Assembly (NCBI GenBank): GCA_045562755.1
Contig: JBJKVF010000006.1
Coordinates: forward strand, 62,001 to 126,000
Direction of reading: 5' to 3'
Length of the DNA: 64,000 bases
Origin: GCA-002708145 sp045562755
Lineage (GTDB): Bacteria; Chloroflexota; Dehalococcoidia; Lucifugimonadales; Lucifugimonadaceae
Each line of letters begins with the position of its first letter. Position 1 is the first letter of the stretch. Below, one piece after another: positions 44,446 through 53,283 of this stretch. Position numbers and translations under genes: made by a program. Below the pieces are notes generated by a model, which ran no database searches, was not told the origin of the DNA, and saw only the letters and a program-made list of their open reading frames with translations.

Positions 44446-45544
44446 TATAATTGAAATGACACACTCTATAGGTCAATCTTTATGGTTAGATTCTATAAGT
44501 AGGCAGATGATAAATTCTGGAAAAATCGAAAATCTAATTAAAAATGGTATAACTGGTATAACTTCTAATCCAACAATTTTTGATAAAGCTATAGGAGAAA
44601 GTAATATTTATGACTCATCACTTATTGAATACTCAAAAGTTTCTCAAAATACTGATGAAATTTTCGAAAAATTAGCAATTGAAGATATTAAAAGTGCAGC
44701 AAAGTTACTTCGTCATATTTATGAAGCAAGTAATTTCAATGACGGTTATGTAAGTATAGAAGTTTCACCTGAGTATGCAAATGATGCGGAATTAACGATA
44801 AAACAAGCAGAAAGATTATGGAAAAAAATAGATGAACCAAATGTAATGATCAAGGTTCCAGGTACTGAAAATGGAATGTTAGCAGTAAAAAAATTAATTT
44901 CACTAGGTATTAATATAAATATCACTCTTTTATTTTCGGTTCAACAATATGAAAAAGCTGCGATGGCTTACTTAGAAGGATTAACTCTATACGCAAAATC
45001 GGGTCTAGGTAAAACTTCTTCAGTGTGCTCAGTAGCTTCATTTTTTATCAGTAGAATAGACACAGCTGTTGATAATTTGCTTGATGAAAATTCTGAATTA
45101 AGAGGTAAGATTGCAATTTCCAATGCAAAGATAGCATATGACAAATATAAAAAAATATTTGATAAAAACCTATATGGAGGAGGTTCATTTTTCCCACTAT
45201 ATAGTACTGGAGCAAAAGTTCAAAAACCATTATGGGCTTCTACAAGTGTAAAGAATCCATCATATGATAAAAATATATATCTAGATAATCTAATTGGTGA
45301 CGAAACTATAAATACAGTTCCATTAGAGACATTTAATAATTTTTCTGACTCAGGAAAGCCAAATAATTCACTTATAGAAGATGTTGAAATAGCCTATGAA
45401 AACATAAAAAAATTATCCCGATTCGGAATTGATTTTGAACAAGTAACTTCAAAATTATTACAAGAAGGAATAAAAGCATTTAGTGATTCGTATGATGCAC
45501 TACTGAAAAAAATAGATGTAAAATTATCAAAATTAAAAAATTGA
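44438..45544 (+). CDS. tal: Transaldolase
   Basis: A 368-residue transaldolase of the long (mycobacterial/cyanobacterial) type, transferring a dihydroxyacetone unit between sugar phosphates. Motifs are GITSNPTIFDKAIG and the Schiff-base lysine in VMIKVPGTENG, followed by NITLLFSVQQYEKA. The ATG at 44438 is chosen over the TTG at 44429 because it gives the normal start (MNNIIEMTHSIGQSLWLD). The N-terminus has the SLWLDSISR element characteristic of tal of the tal-pgi type. It ends overlapping the pgi TTG start (TTGA). Confidence 0.92.
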   Translation: MNNIIEMTHSIGQSLWLDSISRQMINSGKIENLIKNGITGITSNPTIFDKAIGESNIYDSSLIEYSKVSQNTDEIFEKLAIEDIKSAAKLLRHIYEASNFNDGYVSIEVSPEYANDAELTIKQAERLWKKIDEPNVMIKVPGTENGMLAVKKLISLGININITLLFSVQQYEKAAMAYLEGLTLYAKSGLGKTSSVCSVASFFISRIDTAVDNLLDENSELRGKIAISNAKIAYDKYKKIFDKNLYGGGSFFPLYSTGAKVQKPLWASTSVKNPSYDKNIYLDNLIGDETINTVPLETFNNFSDSGKPNNSLIEDVEIAYENIKKLSRFGIDFEQVTSKLLQEGIKAFSDSYDALLKKIDVKLSKLKN

Positions 45545-47034
45545 AAAAAATACAAATTATTAATGAACAATCTATTCAAATTCAAAATAAAATTTTATCT
45601 GACGATATAATCAAGGATTTTATTCAGGATGAAAGTTTAAAAAAATATTTAGGTTGGGTCAATCTTCCAAATAAAATAACTGAGAATAATAAACTTTTCA
45701 GATCTATAAAAAATCAAATCATTGAAGAAAATATAGAGAATGTAATCTTTATTGGTATGGGTGGAAGTATTGAGTCAGCAAAAGCAATGTTTGGATTATT
45801 AGAATCAAACGTTACTCCTCAATTATTTTGTCTAGATACAATAAATATTTTAGAAATCAAGAAAATAGAAAAAAAAATAAATATCGATAAATCTTTTTTT
45901 ATTATTTGCTCAAAATCTGGAGAAACTATAGAAACTAACGCATTAGAGAGTTTTTTTATAAATAAACTTTTTGTTAAACAAAAAAAAATCATAAAAATTT
46001 CTGATAAAAAAAAATCTAAGCAAAATTACTTATTACAGATAAAAACTAAAAACAATATAGGTGGGAGATTTTCATCACTTAGCGAGTACGGAACTCTACC
46101 AGCATTTTTAGCAGGTTATGATATTTATGAATTTGAAAAACATGCAATTAATATGCAAGAAAATTGTACGCAAAACAATATTTCTAACCCTTCAATAGAA
46201 CTGGCTAGTTTTCTAATGAGTTGTTACTTAAGTAAAATAAAAACTCTTAATATTATTAGTAGTGAAAGAACGAATAGCTTTTCCCATTGGCTTGAACAAT
46301 TAATATCTGAGTCTTTAGGTAAAAATAATGAAGGATTCTTACCAATAGTTAATGAATCCTACCAATTTGGATTTTCTGAATTATCTGATAGAGCTTTTAT
46401 ATTAATTGATCCAAATCAAAAAACGAAAATTTATGCAGAAGAATTATTATCAAATGATATACCTGTAAAAATTATTAATATCCCAACAAACAAAAATTAT
46501 ATTTCTGGGGAATTTTATAAGTGGCAAATAGCAATTACCATTATAGGAAAATTATTGAATATTAATCCTTTTGATCAGCCAGATGTGGAAAAAACAAAAA
46601 TTCTTACAAAAAAATATTTAGCTGAAAAATCACCTAACATATTAGAGTATGATGACTTAGAATCATTAAAATTAGACAAATCAATCGATTATGTAGCAAT
46701 ACTAAATTATAGTAATAAAACAGATAAAGCAAAAAAAATAATAAAAAATATACAAAATATTATCTATATGGACTTCAAAATATCTAGTGTAGTTTACGAA
46801 TCTCCAAGGTACCTTCATTCTATTGGTCAATTATTTAAATCAGGAAAAAATAATTGGGCTTTTATTTTTATTGAAGATAACCATAATTTAGAAGAAAATA
46901 GTAAATATTATGAATTAATTAAAATCATTAATGCCCAAGCAATGAGCGAGTATGATATTATGAAAAAAATTGCGAAAAGAGTTCTAAGACTGAGAGTAAA
47001 TTATGACTATGTCCGAGCAACAAAACGTAAATAA
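45541..47034 (+). CDS. Glucose-6-phosphate isomerase-like protein (Pgi domain of the Tal/Pgi type)
   Basis: A 497-residue SIS-fold isomerase. The sugar-phosphate motifs are FIGMGGSIESAKAMF, ICSKSGETIETNA and the IGGRFSSLSEYGTLPAFLAGYD segment. The C-terminal YESPRYLHSIGQLFKSGK element is diagnostic of the Pgi half of transaldolase/Pgi fusion enzymes. Here it is a separate gene directly after tal, with TTG overlapping the tal stop. The catalytic Glu region is EQLISESLGK. It is divergent in sequence and lysine/isoleucine-rich, as AT pressure would cause. The function, fructose-6-phosphate/glucose-6-phosphate isomerisation, is inferred from the family. Confidence 0.85.
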   Translation: MKKIQIINEQSIQIQNKILSDDIIKDFIQDESLKKYLGWVNLPNKITENNKLFRSIKNQIIEENIENVIFIGMGGSIESAKAMFGLLESNVTPQLFCLDTINILEIKKIEKKINIDKSFFIICSKSGETIETNALESFFINKLFVKQKKIIKISDKKKSKQNYLLQIKTKNNIGGRFSSLSEYGTLPAFLAGYDIYEFEKHAINMQENCTQNNISNPSIELASFLMSCYLSKIKTLNIISSERTNSFSHWLEQLISESLGKNNEGFLPIVNESYQFGFSELSDRAFILIDPNQKTKIYAEELLSNDIPVKIINIPTNKNYISGEFYKWQIAITIIGKLLNINPFDQPDVEKTKILTKKYLAEKSPNILEYDDLESLKLDKSIDYVAILNYSNKTDKAKKIIKNIQNIIYMDFKISSVVYESPRYLHSIGQLFKSGKNNWAFIFIEDNHNLEENSKYYELIKIINAQAMSEYDIMKKIAKRVLRLRVNYDYVRATKRK

Positions 47035-47863
47035 TATTCTTATAGATATAAGCAATCCTTTGAAAATAAAAAACAAGGTGTTTAGTAGTGAATTCACAGA
47101 CCAATCAATAATTAATAAAAAGATATCCGATTTCTATAACATTATCACCAAGAGTATCGTCAGTCTTACTAAAGCATCAATATCAAAAGAAAATTTTATA
47201 ATTCTTGGAGATGACGATATTAGTGAATCTAGTGTTTTAAGAGCAAAAAGTAATGAAATTGCTACAGGTGTCAATCAAAACAATCAAAAGCCTAGTAATA
47301 TCGAATATGAATATCACACAATAATGCTAGATGTTAGCAATATTATAGAAAAAAACTATAAACCACTTTATGACCTGAAATTAGTTTGCGACCATATCAG
47401 ACAAAATGGGAATAAATTTATACTTGAATTAGTAACTAAACCATCAAAAAAAGATTTTAATAATTATGGGGAAGATAGCGAAGTTGAAAAAATAATGTTG
47501 GTAAATATTGTTGAAAACTTGCATAATTTCAGTATAAATCCTGATATTTGGATTATTGAAAATAAAGATTCAGATTTTATCTCTACTGCTAGCGCAATGA
47601 TACATTTAGATGATCGAAAAAATTCAATTCTACTTAGAAAATCTAATTCTTTCACTGATAACTCAATTGATGATAATAAAATTTATGGAAAATCCTATGG
47701 TATAAATGGGGTAGTAATCTCTGACTATACATATGAGAAAGTACTTAACGACTATTTAAATGAAAAAATTTCTGAAAAAGATTTTGTAAATACAATATCA
47801 ATTGACATATTAAATGCTTATAAAAATCTTGAGAATGCTAACAAAATCTATGAATTATTATAG
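47003..47863 (+). CDS. DUF2090-like (IolC C-terminal/class I aldolase-fold) protein
   Basis: A 286-residue protein. The C-terminal third reads as a DUF2090-type TIM-barrel end. PDIWIIE corresponds to the PDxWKLE motif, and GINGVVISDYTYEKVLNDYLNEKISEKDF corresponds to the GFAVGRTxFWxPLxxYxxGxIS segment of that family. The lysine of the family's WKLE is replaced by Ile here. DUF2090 domains occur at the end of IolC and in aldolase-like proteins. It sits between pgi and gnd, where zwf or opcA might be expected, but it is neither. Catalytic activity is uncertain. It overlaps pgi by 32 nt; ATG at 47003 or 47009 could be the start. Confidence 0.5.
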   Translation: MTMSEQQNVNNILIDISNPLKIKNKVFSSEFTDQSIINKKISDFYNIITKSIVSLTKASISKENFIILGDDDISESSVLRAKSNEIATGVNQNNQKPSNIEYEYHTIMLDVSNIIEKNYKPLYDLKLVCDHIRQNGNKFILELVTKPSKKDFNNYGEDSEVEKIMLVNIVENLHNFSINPDIWIIENKDSDFISTASAMIHLDDRKNSILLRKSNSFTDNSIDDNKIYGKSYGINGVVISDYTYEKVLNDYLNEKISEKDFVNTISIDILNAYKNLENANKIYELL

Positions 47864-47871
47864 GAAAAAAA

Positions 47872-48777
47872 ATGAAACTAATTATTGTTGGTTTAGGAAA
47901 AATGGGTGGTAATATTGCAAAAAAATTACTACATGACAATCATGAAATAATAGGATTTGATTCTGATAAAAATCAAAAAAAAGTTATTGAAAAGTTCGGA
48001 GCCCAAACAATTGATTCATTAGATGAAATTAAATCTTTAGAAATTTCACCTAAAATTGTTTGGATGATGCTACCTTCAGGTGAAATAACTCAAAAAACCT
48101 TTACTAAACTTCTAGATTTATTATCTACAAACGACATAATCATAGATGGAGGTAATTCTAATTACAAAATAACTAAAGAAAGATTTTATACAGCAAAAAA
48201 ACATAATATTCATCTTATTGATTGTGGGACTAGTGGTGGAATATGGGGACTAAAAAATGGATATTGCCTAACAATAGGTGGTGAAAAAAATATTTATAAA
48301 AAATTAAAACCGATATTTGATTCTCTTACTCCTAAACAATCAAGGGGTAAACTGTATGTTGGAGAGAGCGGGTCTGGTCATTATGTAAAAATGATACATA
48401 ATGGAATTGAATATGGAATGATGCAAGCTATTGCAGAAGGTATAGAGCTAATAAAAAGCAAAGATATATATGATTTTGATATTTCAGAAATTATTAATAA
48501 TTGGAAAAATGGAAGTGTAATTCAATCATGGTTAATTGATATCATATCCAGTGAATTGAATTTTGATGAAAATTTAGACACATTTAGCTCATATGTAGAT
48601 GATTCTGGAGAAGGAAGATGGACAATTGAAGAATCTATTGAATTAGGTGTTCCAACTCCTGTAATAACAGCAGCATTATTTGCTAGATTTAGATCAAGGC
48701 AGAATGATCCTATTAGTGGAAAAGTATTGTCAGCAATGAGAAAGGGCTTTGGAGGGCATAAAGTAAAAAATGACTAA
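47872..48777 (+). CDS. gnd: 6-phosphogluconate dehydrogenase, decarboxylating (short NAD-type)
   Basis: A 301-residue dehydrogenase that converts 6-phosphogluconate to ribulose 5-phosphate and CO2. It has VGLGKMGGNIAKKL, DGGNSNYKITKERF, DCGTSGGIWGLKNGY and the catalytic-lysine region GHYVKMIHNGIEYGMMQA. The ~300-residue length marks the GndA/YqeC-like short form, which tends to use NAD rather than NADP. It overlaps the next small gene by 8 nt. Its substrate could come from the FGGY kinase encoded on the opposite strand (49949-51442) or from glucose 6-phosphate oxidised elsewhere; no zwf is seen here. Confidence 0.93.
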   Translation: MKLIIVGLGKMGGNIAKKLLHDNHEIIGFDSDKNQKKVIEKFGAQTIDSLDEIKSLEISPKIVWMMLPSGEITQKTFTKLLDLLSTNDIIIDGGNSNYKITKERFYTAKKHNIHLIDCGTSGGIWGLKNGYCLTIGGEKNIYKKLKPIFDSLTPKQSRGKLYVGESGSGHYVKMIHNGIEYGMMQAIAEGIELIKSKDIYDFDISEIINNWKNGSVIQSWLIDIISSELNFDENLDTFSSYVDDSGEGRWTIEESIELGVPTPVITAALFARFRSRQNDPISGKVLSAMRKGFGGHKVKND

Positions 48778-49012
48778 AAATTTTAGTAATTTCCCAGATC
48801 ACTTTAATAAACTAGAACTTAGCTTAATGACTGCTAAGGAATTAAGAGAATCTCAAGAAGAAATTTGGAGATGGATAGACGAGGCAGAGATGCTTGATGA
48901 TGAAGAAGCTCCAGACATTGAGAATATAGACAAAGCTAGAAAAATTATGGGAGAAATCATTAGTGAGAGAGTTGATCGACACTCTGATGAAAGAGGTAGA
49001 TCTCCTGAATAA
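48770..49012 (+). CDS. Small acidic protein of unknown function
   Basis: An 80-residue, strongly acidic protein with a helical middle (ELSLMTAKELRESQEEIWRWIDE) and no known motif. It overlaps the end of gnd by 8 nt, so its translation is probably coupled to gnd, which supports it being a real gene. It ends 2 nt before the convergent dehydrogenase. I do not recognise it. Confidence 0.55.
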   Translation: MTKNFSNFPDHFNKLELSLMTAKELRESQEEIWRWIDEAEMLDDEEAPDIENIDKARKIMGEIISERVDRHSDERGRSPE

Positions 49013-49014
49013 GT

Positions 49015-49959
49015 TTACTTATCACTAATCCAAGATATAATATTATTTTTTGAAATTTCCATATATTCCCTTAAATTAGTAATAGTTGCATAACCAAGAT
49101 GTGGACTTAATACAACATTTTTCATAGAAACTAATTTATGGCTCTTAGGAAGAGGTTCAGTATGAAAAACATCAAGCCCGGCGCCAGATATAATATTTTT
49201 TTCTAGCACATATAAAAGATCATTCTCGTTAATTATCTGTCCCCTAGCTGTATTTATAATATATGCGGATTTCTTCATCATGCTTAATTCTTTTAAAGTA
49301 ATAAAATTGTTACTTTCATTAGATAATTTTAAGTGAACTGATAAAAAATCTGATTCTTTAAATAGCATATCTTTACCAACTAATTTAATGTTATTTTTTT
49401 TTGCCCTCACTTGATCAATCGTAGGACTCCACCCAATAACTTCCATACCAAATACTTGAGATATTCTTGCTACTTGAAGCCCTATACGACCAAGTCCTAA
49501 TATACCAATTTTCTTGCCATATAATTCGTCTATCGTTTGACTTTGCCAAACCCCATTCTTTAAATTTTCATGATGAATTATCAGTTGTTTTGAAAGTGCA
49601 AGAATTAATGTCCATGTCATCTCTGCAGTACTTCCACCAGAACTACTTCTAGTACCTTTGGTTGTTGTTATATCTATATTAAATTCTTTTGCTGACTTTA
49701 GATCTATATTTGCTAAGCCTGTACCACTGGCAGCTATTAATGAAAGGTTTGGTAACTTTGCTAAAACCTCTCTTGGAAATTTGCTTCTTTCTCTAATTAT
49801 AATAATTATGTCATAAGGTAAAAGCCTATTGATAAAATCTTCTGAATCAATAATTGTATCATTGTAAAAATCAACTTTAGAGTTGGGAATTTCCGACCAA
49901 TTAATTAGATCTTTGGTGAGGTTTAAATAATCATCCAAAACTGCTATTTTATAAATCAT
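49015..49959 (-). CDS. D-isomer-specific 2-hydroxyacid dehydrogenase (second copy)
   Basis: A 314-residue NAD-dependent enzyme. The cofactor domain has IGILGLGRIGLQVARI. The catalytic Arg is in INTARGQIINENDL, Glu in DVFHTEPLP, and His in LSPHLGYATIT. It is distinct from the family member at 29435. It overlaps the kinase gene start by 11 nt, so the two are co-translated. Together with the kinase it suggests processing of a hydroxy-acid or keto-acid sugar derivative; the exact substrate is unknown. Confidence 0.87.
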   Translation of the reverse strand: MIYKIAVLDDYLNLTKDLINWSEIPNSKVDFYNDTIIDSEDFINRLLPYDIIIIIRERSKFPREVLAKLPNLSLIAASGTGLANIDLKSAKEFNIDITTTKGTRSSSGGSTAEMTWTLILALSKQLIIHHENLKNGVWQSQTIDELYGKKIGILGLGRIGLQVARISQVFGMEVIGWSPTIDQVRAKKNNIKLVGKDMLFKESDFLSVHLKLSNESNNFITLKELSMMKKSAYIINTARGQIINENDLLYVLEKNIISGAGLDVFHTEPLPKSHKLVSMKNVVLSPHLGYATITNLREYMEISKNNIISWISDK

Positions 49960-51442
49960 ATTTTTCTCTATTAATGTTATATAAATTTATATGTTTATTT
50001 TTCTCATCCATATATATTTCAGTATTCCTCTTAATTGGATTTATTATTCTATTATTTTCGATTTCAAAGCTAGCAAATTCTAAATCATTTATCATTTGAA
50101 TAATAGATAATATTGCTGTACCTCGTGAAGTTTCTTCAGGCGTATTTAGTATTTCCAGTGGACAATCAATAATATCTGATAGTGCTTGTATGAACCATTC
50201 AGACTTACGAAAAACACCTCCAGAAAGAATAATTCTATAATCAATGGAAGATTTTTTTTTGATAATGTCCAGCACTAACGAAAATCTTATGGCTAATGAT
50301 TCCAACATAGCTTGTAATATATCATCAGGTTCAGTTGAAAATGTTAAACCATCAAAAACTGCTTTAGCGTTATCATTCCATCCGGTTGATCTTTCTCCAG
50401 CAAAGAAAGGAAGAACAGATATTCCATGTTGACCTGGTATTTTCTTGCTTAAGATTGAATCTAAATTATTTATATCGGATAATCTAAGATTTTTTTGAGC
50501 CCATGAAATTATATTACCACCCTCTGAAAATGATCCCCCTAAAAGTGAATATTTATTAGTAAATTGATACTCCCATAAACCTTTGGGGATTTTATTATTA
50601 GATTTAGGAAGTAAAATTCTCATAGCTCCTGTAGATCCTATAGTAAGCCCAATTCGATCAGACTTTGTAGCACCAGAACCAATATTTGCTGCTAGACCAT
50701 CGCCAACAGAAAGATGAAATGGAGAATCTTTAATAGCAGTCCATCTTTTTTTATATTTTGTCTTTAAACCAACATTTTTTTTCTCGTAAGAAAATAAATT
50801 GGGTAAGTTTTCTTCGGTAATATTCAAATATGATAATAATTCTTCATGCCATAATAATTTTTTCCTATCTAACAATCCACTCCAAGAAGCAATTGAGTAA
50901 CTTGAATCATAATTAAAATTTTCAAAAATTTCTGAGTAGAAATAAGTTGGAAAATCAATAAATTTTTCTGCACTAATATTCAGCTCATTTTTCAACCATA
51001 ATATTTTACTAGGTATATAAGAAGTATGCTGAGTAACACCTGTTTGATCAAAAAGTTTATCTTTGTCAAAGTTTTTAAAAATTTCATTAACCTGTTTATA
51101 TGATCTAGTATCAGAGTATAAGTATAAGGGAGTTATAGGGTTACCTTCCTTATCAATTGCAAGAATCGTACTAGACATAGAATCAAAACCAACAGCTAAT
51201 ATTTTTCCAATTTTATCCTTAGACTTACTTAATATAATATCTATTGATTGAATGATTTTTTCAGACAGAACTTTGGGGTCTTGTACAAAACAACCACTTT
51301 TATCCGTGAAAACTGAATGATAAATTTGGGTAGAAAATTCACTTAACATATGGGCTTGCATAGAATATAGGTTTGCTTTAATGGAAGAACTACCAATATC
51401 TATTACAAGCACACATTCGCTAGAATTCGATTTTAATTTCAA
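49949..51442 (-). CDS. FGGY-family carbohydrate kinase, gluconokinase-like
   Basis: A 497-residue FGGY kinase. The first ATPase-fold motif is VLVIDIGSSSIKANLY. The second domain has IGLTIGSTGAMRILLP and PFFAGERSTGWNDNAKAVFDGL, a pattern found in FGGY gluconokinases (GER-S-x-GWN). The C-terminal ATP-binding segment is LSGGVFRKSEWFIQALSDI. It would phosphorylate gluconate to 6-phosphogluconate, feeding the facing gnd gene. Xylulokinase-type activity is the alternative. The TTG start at 51442 follows the upstream gene by one base. Confidence 0.8.
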   Translation of the reverse strand: MKLKSNSSECVLVIDIGSSSIKANLYSMQAHMLSEFSTQIYHSVFTDKSGCFVQDPKVLSEKIIQSIDIILSKSKDKIGKILAVGFDSMSSTILAIDKEGNPITPLYLYSDTRSYKQVNEIFKNFDKDKLFDQTGVTQHTSYIPSKILWLKNELNISAEKFIDFPTYFYSEIFENFNYDSSYSIASWSGLLDRKKLLWHEELLSYLNITEENLPNLFSYEKKNVGLKTKYKKRWTAIKDSPFHLSVGDGLAANIGSGATKSDRIGLTIGSTGAMRILLPKSNNKIPKGLWEYQFTNKYSLLGGSFSEGGNIISWAQKNLRLSDINNLDSILSKKIPGQHGISVLPFFAGERSTGWNDNAKAVFDGLTFSTEPDDILQAMLESLAIRFSLVLDIIKKKSSIDYRIILSGGVFRKSEWFIQALSDIIDCPLEILNTPEETSRGTAILSIIQMINDLEFASFEIENNRIINPIKRNTEIYMDEKNKHINLYNINREKYDL

Positions 51443-51443
51443 A

Positions 51444-51767
51444 CTAACTATTTTGCATTTTTGCAGGTACCATCAATTCATAAAATTGAATATATTGTTC
51501 AATTACCAATCCTCTAATTTCTTTACCTACATCAATTATCTCTTTTGGAATTTTATTACCTTCTCGATAGGGACTATTTATTGTTTCATCAATCCACTCT
51601 AGGTATACAACATCGTTTTCTCCTGGGACAGTACCACCATTAAAATAAACTCTGACCTCGGAACGTTGACCTGCATCATGATACATATCGCCCTGCTGTT
51701 TTACAATTGTGGCAACTTTTCGTGCTTGCCCTGGTTTAGTTTTGTATACTCTTCTAACTAAATACAT
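51444..51767 (-). CDS. Small dimeric alpha/beta-barrel (NIPSNAP/ABM-like) protein
   Basis: A 107-residue protein. Its YLVRRVYKTKPGQARKVATIVKQQGD start and EVRVYFNGGTVPGENDVVYLEWIDE strand fit the ferredoxin-like dimeric alpha/beta-barrel fold. I cannot name a closer family. It starts the minus-strand operon with the FGGY kinase and the dehydrogenase, and is divergent from pntAA. A role in the same sugar-acid pathway is inferred from context only. Confidence 0.5.
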   Translation of the reverse strand: MYLVRRVYKTKPGQARKVATIVKQQGDMYHDAGQRSEVRVYFNGGTVPGENDVVYLEWIDETINSPYREGNKIPKEIIDVGKEIRGLVIEQYIQFYELMVPAKMQNS

Positions 51768-51885
51768 AATTTTTTTCCTTTATAGTTTAAAAATGTTATT
51801 TTTTAATAATTTACTAATTTTTAACACTTTTAAGATATGATAATCTTAAATCATTAAATATTAAATACTTTTTCTAGGAGAAATT

Positions 51886-52983
51886 ATGAAAATCGGGATT
51901 TTAAATGAAACCGATTCAACAGAAAATAGAGTAGCACTAGTACCAGAAAGCGTTAAGAATCTAGCAAAAAATAAACATGAAATTTTTTTCCAATCAGACT
52001 GTGGGAAAATTGCAGGTTTTCCTAATGAAGATTATAAAAATTCAGGTGCTAAATTATTAGAAAATGATATAGAAAATATTGATTTGTTTATTCTATTAAA
52101 AACCCCGAAAGACGAAATAATAAGAAAAATCAAAAATAACACTACTGTTATAGCTCAGTTTAATGCAAATAATAATTCCGAAGCCATTGGTCAACTGTCC
52201 AAAAAGAAAACCACTCTATTAGCTATGGAATTAGTACCTAGAATAGCTAGGGCTCAGAAAATGGACGTTCTTTCTTCTCAAGCATCAATTGCAGGCTATA
52301 AATCAGCACTCATGGCTGCGAATCACCTTGGGAAATATCTTCCAATGATGATGACTGCTGCGGGAACAATACCTCCATCAAAAATATTAGTTATTGGAGC
52401 TGGCGTCGCAGGATTGCAAGCAATCGCTACTTCAAAAAGATTAGGTGCTAATGTAGAAGCATTTGACGTTAGATCTGCTGCAGCCGAACAGGTAGAAAGT
52501 CTTGGAGCAAAGTTCTTAAAACAAGAAGAAATAGAAGATGCCGAAGCAAAAGGTGGTTATGCAAGAGAGCAAACTGATAATGAAAAAAAATTACAAAAAG
52601 AATTTCTCAAATCTAATCTATCAAATATTGATGCTTTAATTACAACGGCAGCTATCCCTGGTAAAAAAGCTCCCGTGATAATAACAAAAGATATGGTTGA
52701 AGCAATGCAGCCTGGCAGTGTGATAATTGATCTTTCTGCAGAGTCTGGTGGAAATGTTGAGATTACTAAACCTGGGAAAATAATTAATCATAATGGCGTC
52801 AATATTCATGGCCCCATAAATGTTCCAAGTTCTATGGCATTTCATGCAAGTCAACTATACTCAAGAAATGTAATGGGTTTACTAGACTTAATACTTAATG
52901 AAAATAATGAAATTAATTTAGATTTTGATGATGAAATCATTAAATCTACATGTATAAACTCTGATGGGAAGGTAAATATTTAA
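51886..52983 (+). CDS. pntAA: NAD(P) transhydrogenase alpha subunit, NAD-binding part
   Basis: A 365-residue NAD(H)-binding domain I of the proton-translocating transhydrogenase. It begins MKIGILNETDSTENRVALVPESV and has MELVPRIARAQKMDVLSSQASIAGY, VIGAGVAGLQAIATSKRLGANVEAFDVR and the RGFS-like substrate segment. The subunit is split from the membrane part, as in organisms with a three-gene pnt operon. TAGGAGAA lies a few bases before the ATG. Its stop is adjacent to the pntAB ATG. Confidence 0.94.
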   Translation: MKIGILNETDSTENRVALVPESVKNLAKNKHEIFFQSDCGKIAGFPNEDYKNSGAKLLENDIENIDLFILLKTPKDEIIRKIKNNTTVIAQFNANNNSEAIGQLSKKKTTLLAMELVPRIARAQKMDVLSSQASIAGYKSALMAANHLGKYLPMMMTAAGTIPPSKILVIGAGVAGLQAIATSKRLGANVEAFDVRSAAAEQVESLGAKFLKQEEIEDAEAKGGYAREQTDNEKKLQKEFLKSNLSNIDALITTAAIPGKKAPVIITKDMVEAMQPGSVIIDLSAESGGNVEITKPGKIINHNGVNIHGPINVPSSMAFHASQLYSRNVMGLLDLILNENNEINLDFDDEIIKSTCINSDGKVNI

Positions 52984-53283
52984 ATGGTTGATTTTGAAAT
53001 TTTAATTATTTCTATTACTATATTTGTGTTAGCTATATTCATAGGATATGAAGTCATCACTAAGGTACCTCCTACCCTTCACACTCCCCTCATGTCAGGA
53101 TCAAATGCTATTTCAGGAATTGTAATTATAGGAGCTTTACTTGTAGCTGGAAGTACAGATGGCCTAGTACCAAAAATTATAGGTTCTATCGCAGTAGGAT
53201 TATCAGTTATAAATGTTGTAGGAGGATTTTTAGTTACGGATAGAATGCTTAGTATGTTTAAAAAAGGTAATAATAAAAAATAA
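52984..53283 (+). CDS. pntAB: NAD(P) transhydrogenase alpha subunit, membrane part
   Basis: A 99-residue membrane protein with about three hydrophobic helices (starting at FEILIISITIFVLAIFIGYEV). It carries the characteristic TLHTPLMSGSNAISGIVIIGAL segment found in the membrane domain of the alpha subunit, and GGFLVTDRMLSMFKK at the end. It lies between pntAA and pntB with an adjacent stop/start and a one-base overlap. Together the three form the inner-membrane proton pump that couples NADH to NADPH. Confidence 0.94.
   Translation: MVDFEILIISITIFVLAIFIGYEVITKVPPTLHTPLMSGSNAISGIVIIGALLVAGSTDGLVPKIIGSIAVGLSVINVVGGFLVTDRMLSMFKKGNNKK

Noticed and set aside
47003..47863. OpcA or glucose-6-phosphate dehydrogenase, expected between pgi and gnd
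   Set aside because: No G6PD dinucleotide or active-site motif is seen, and the C-terminal pattern fits DUF2090 rather than OpcA.
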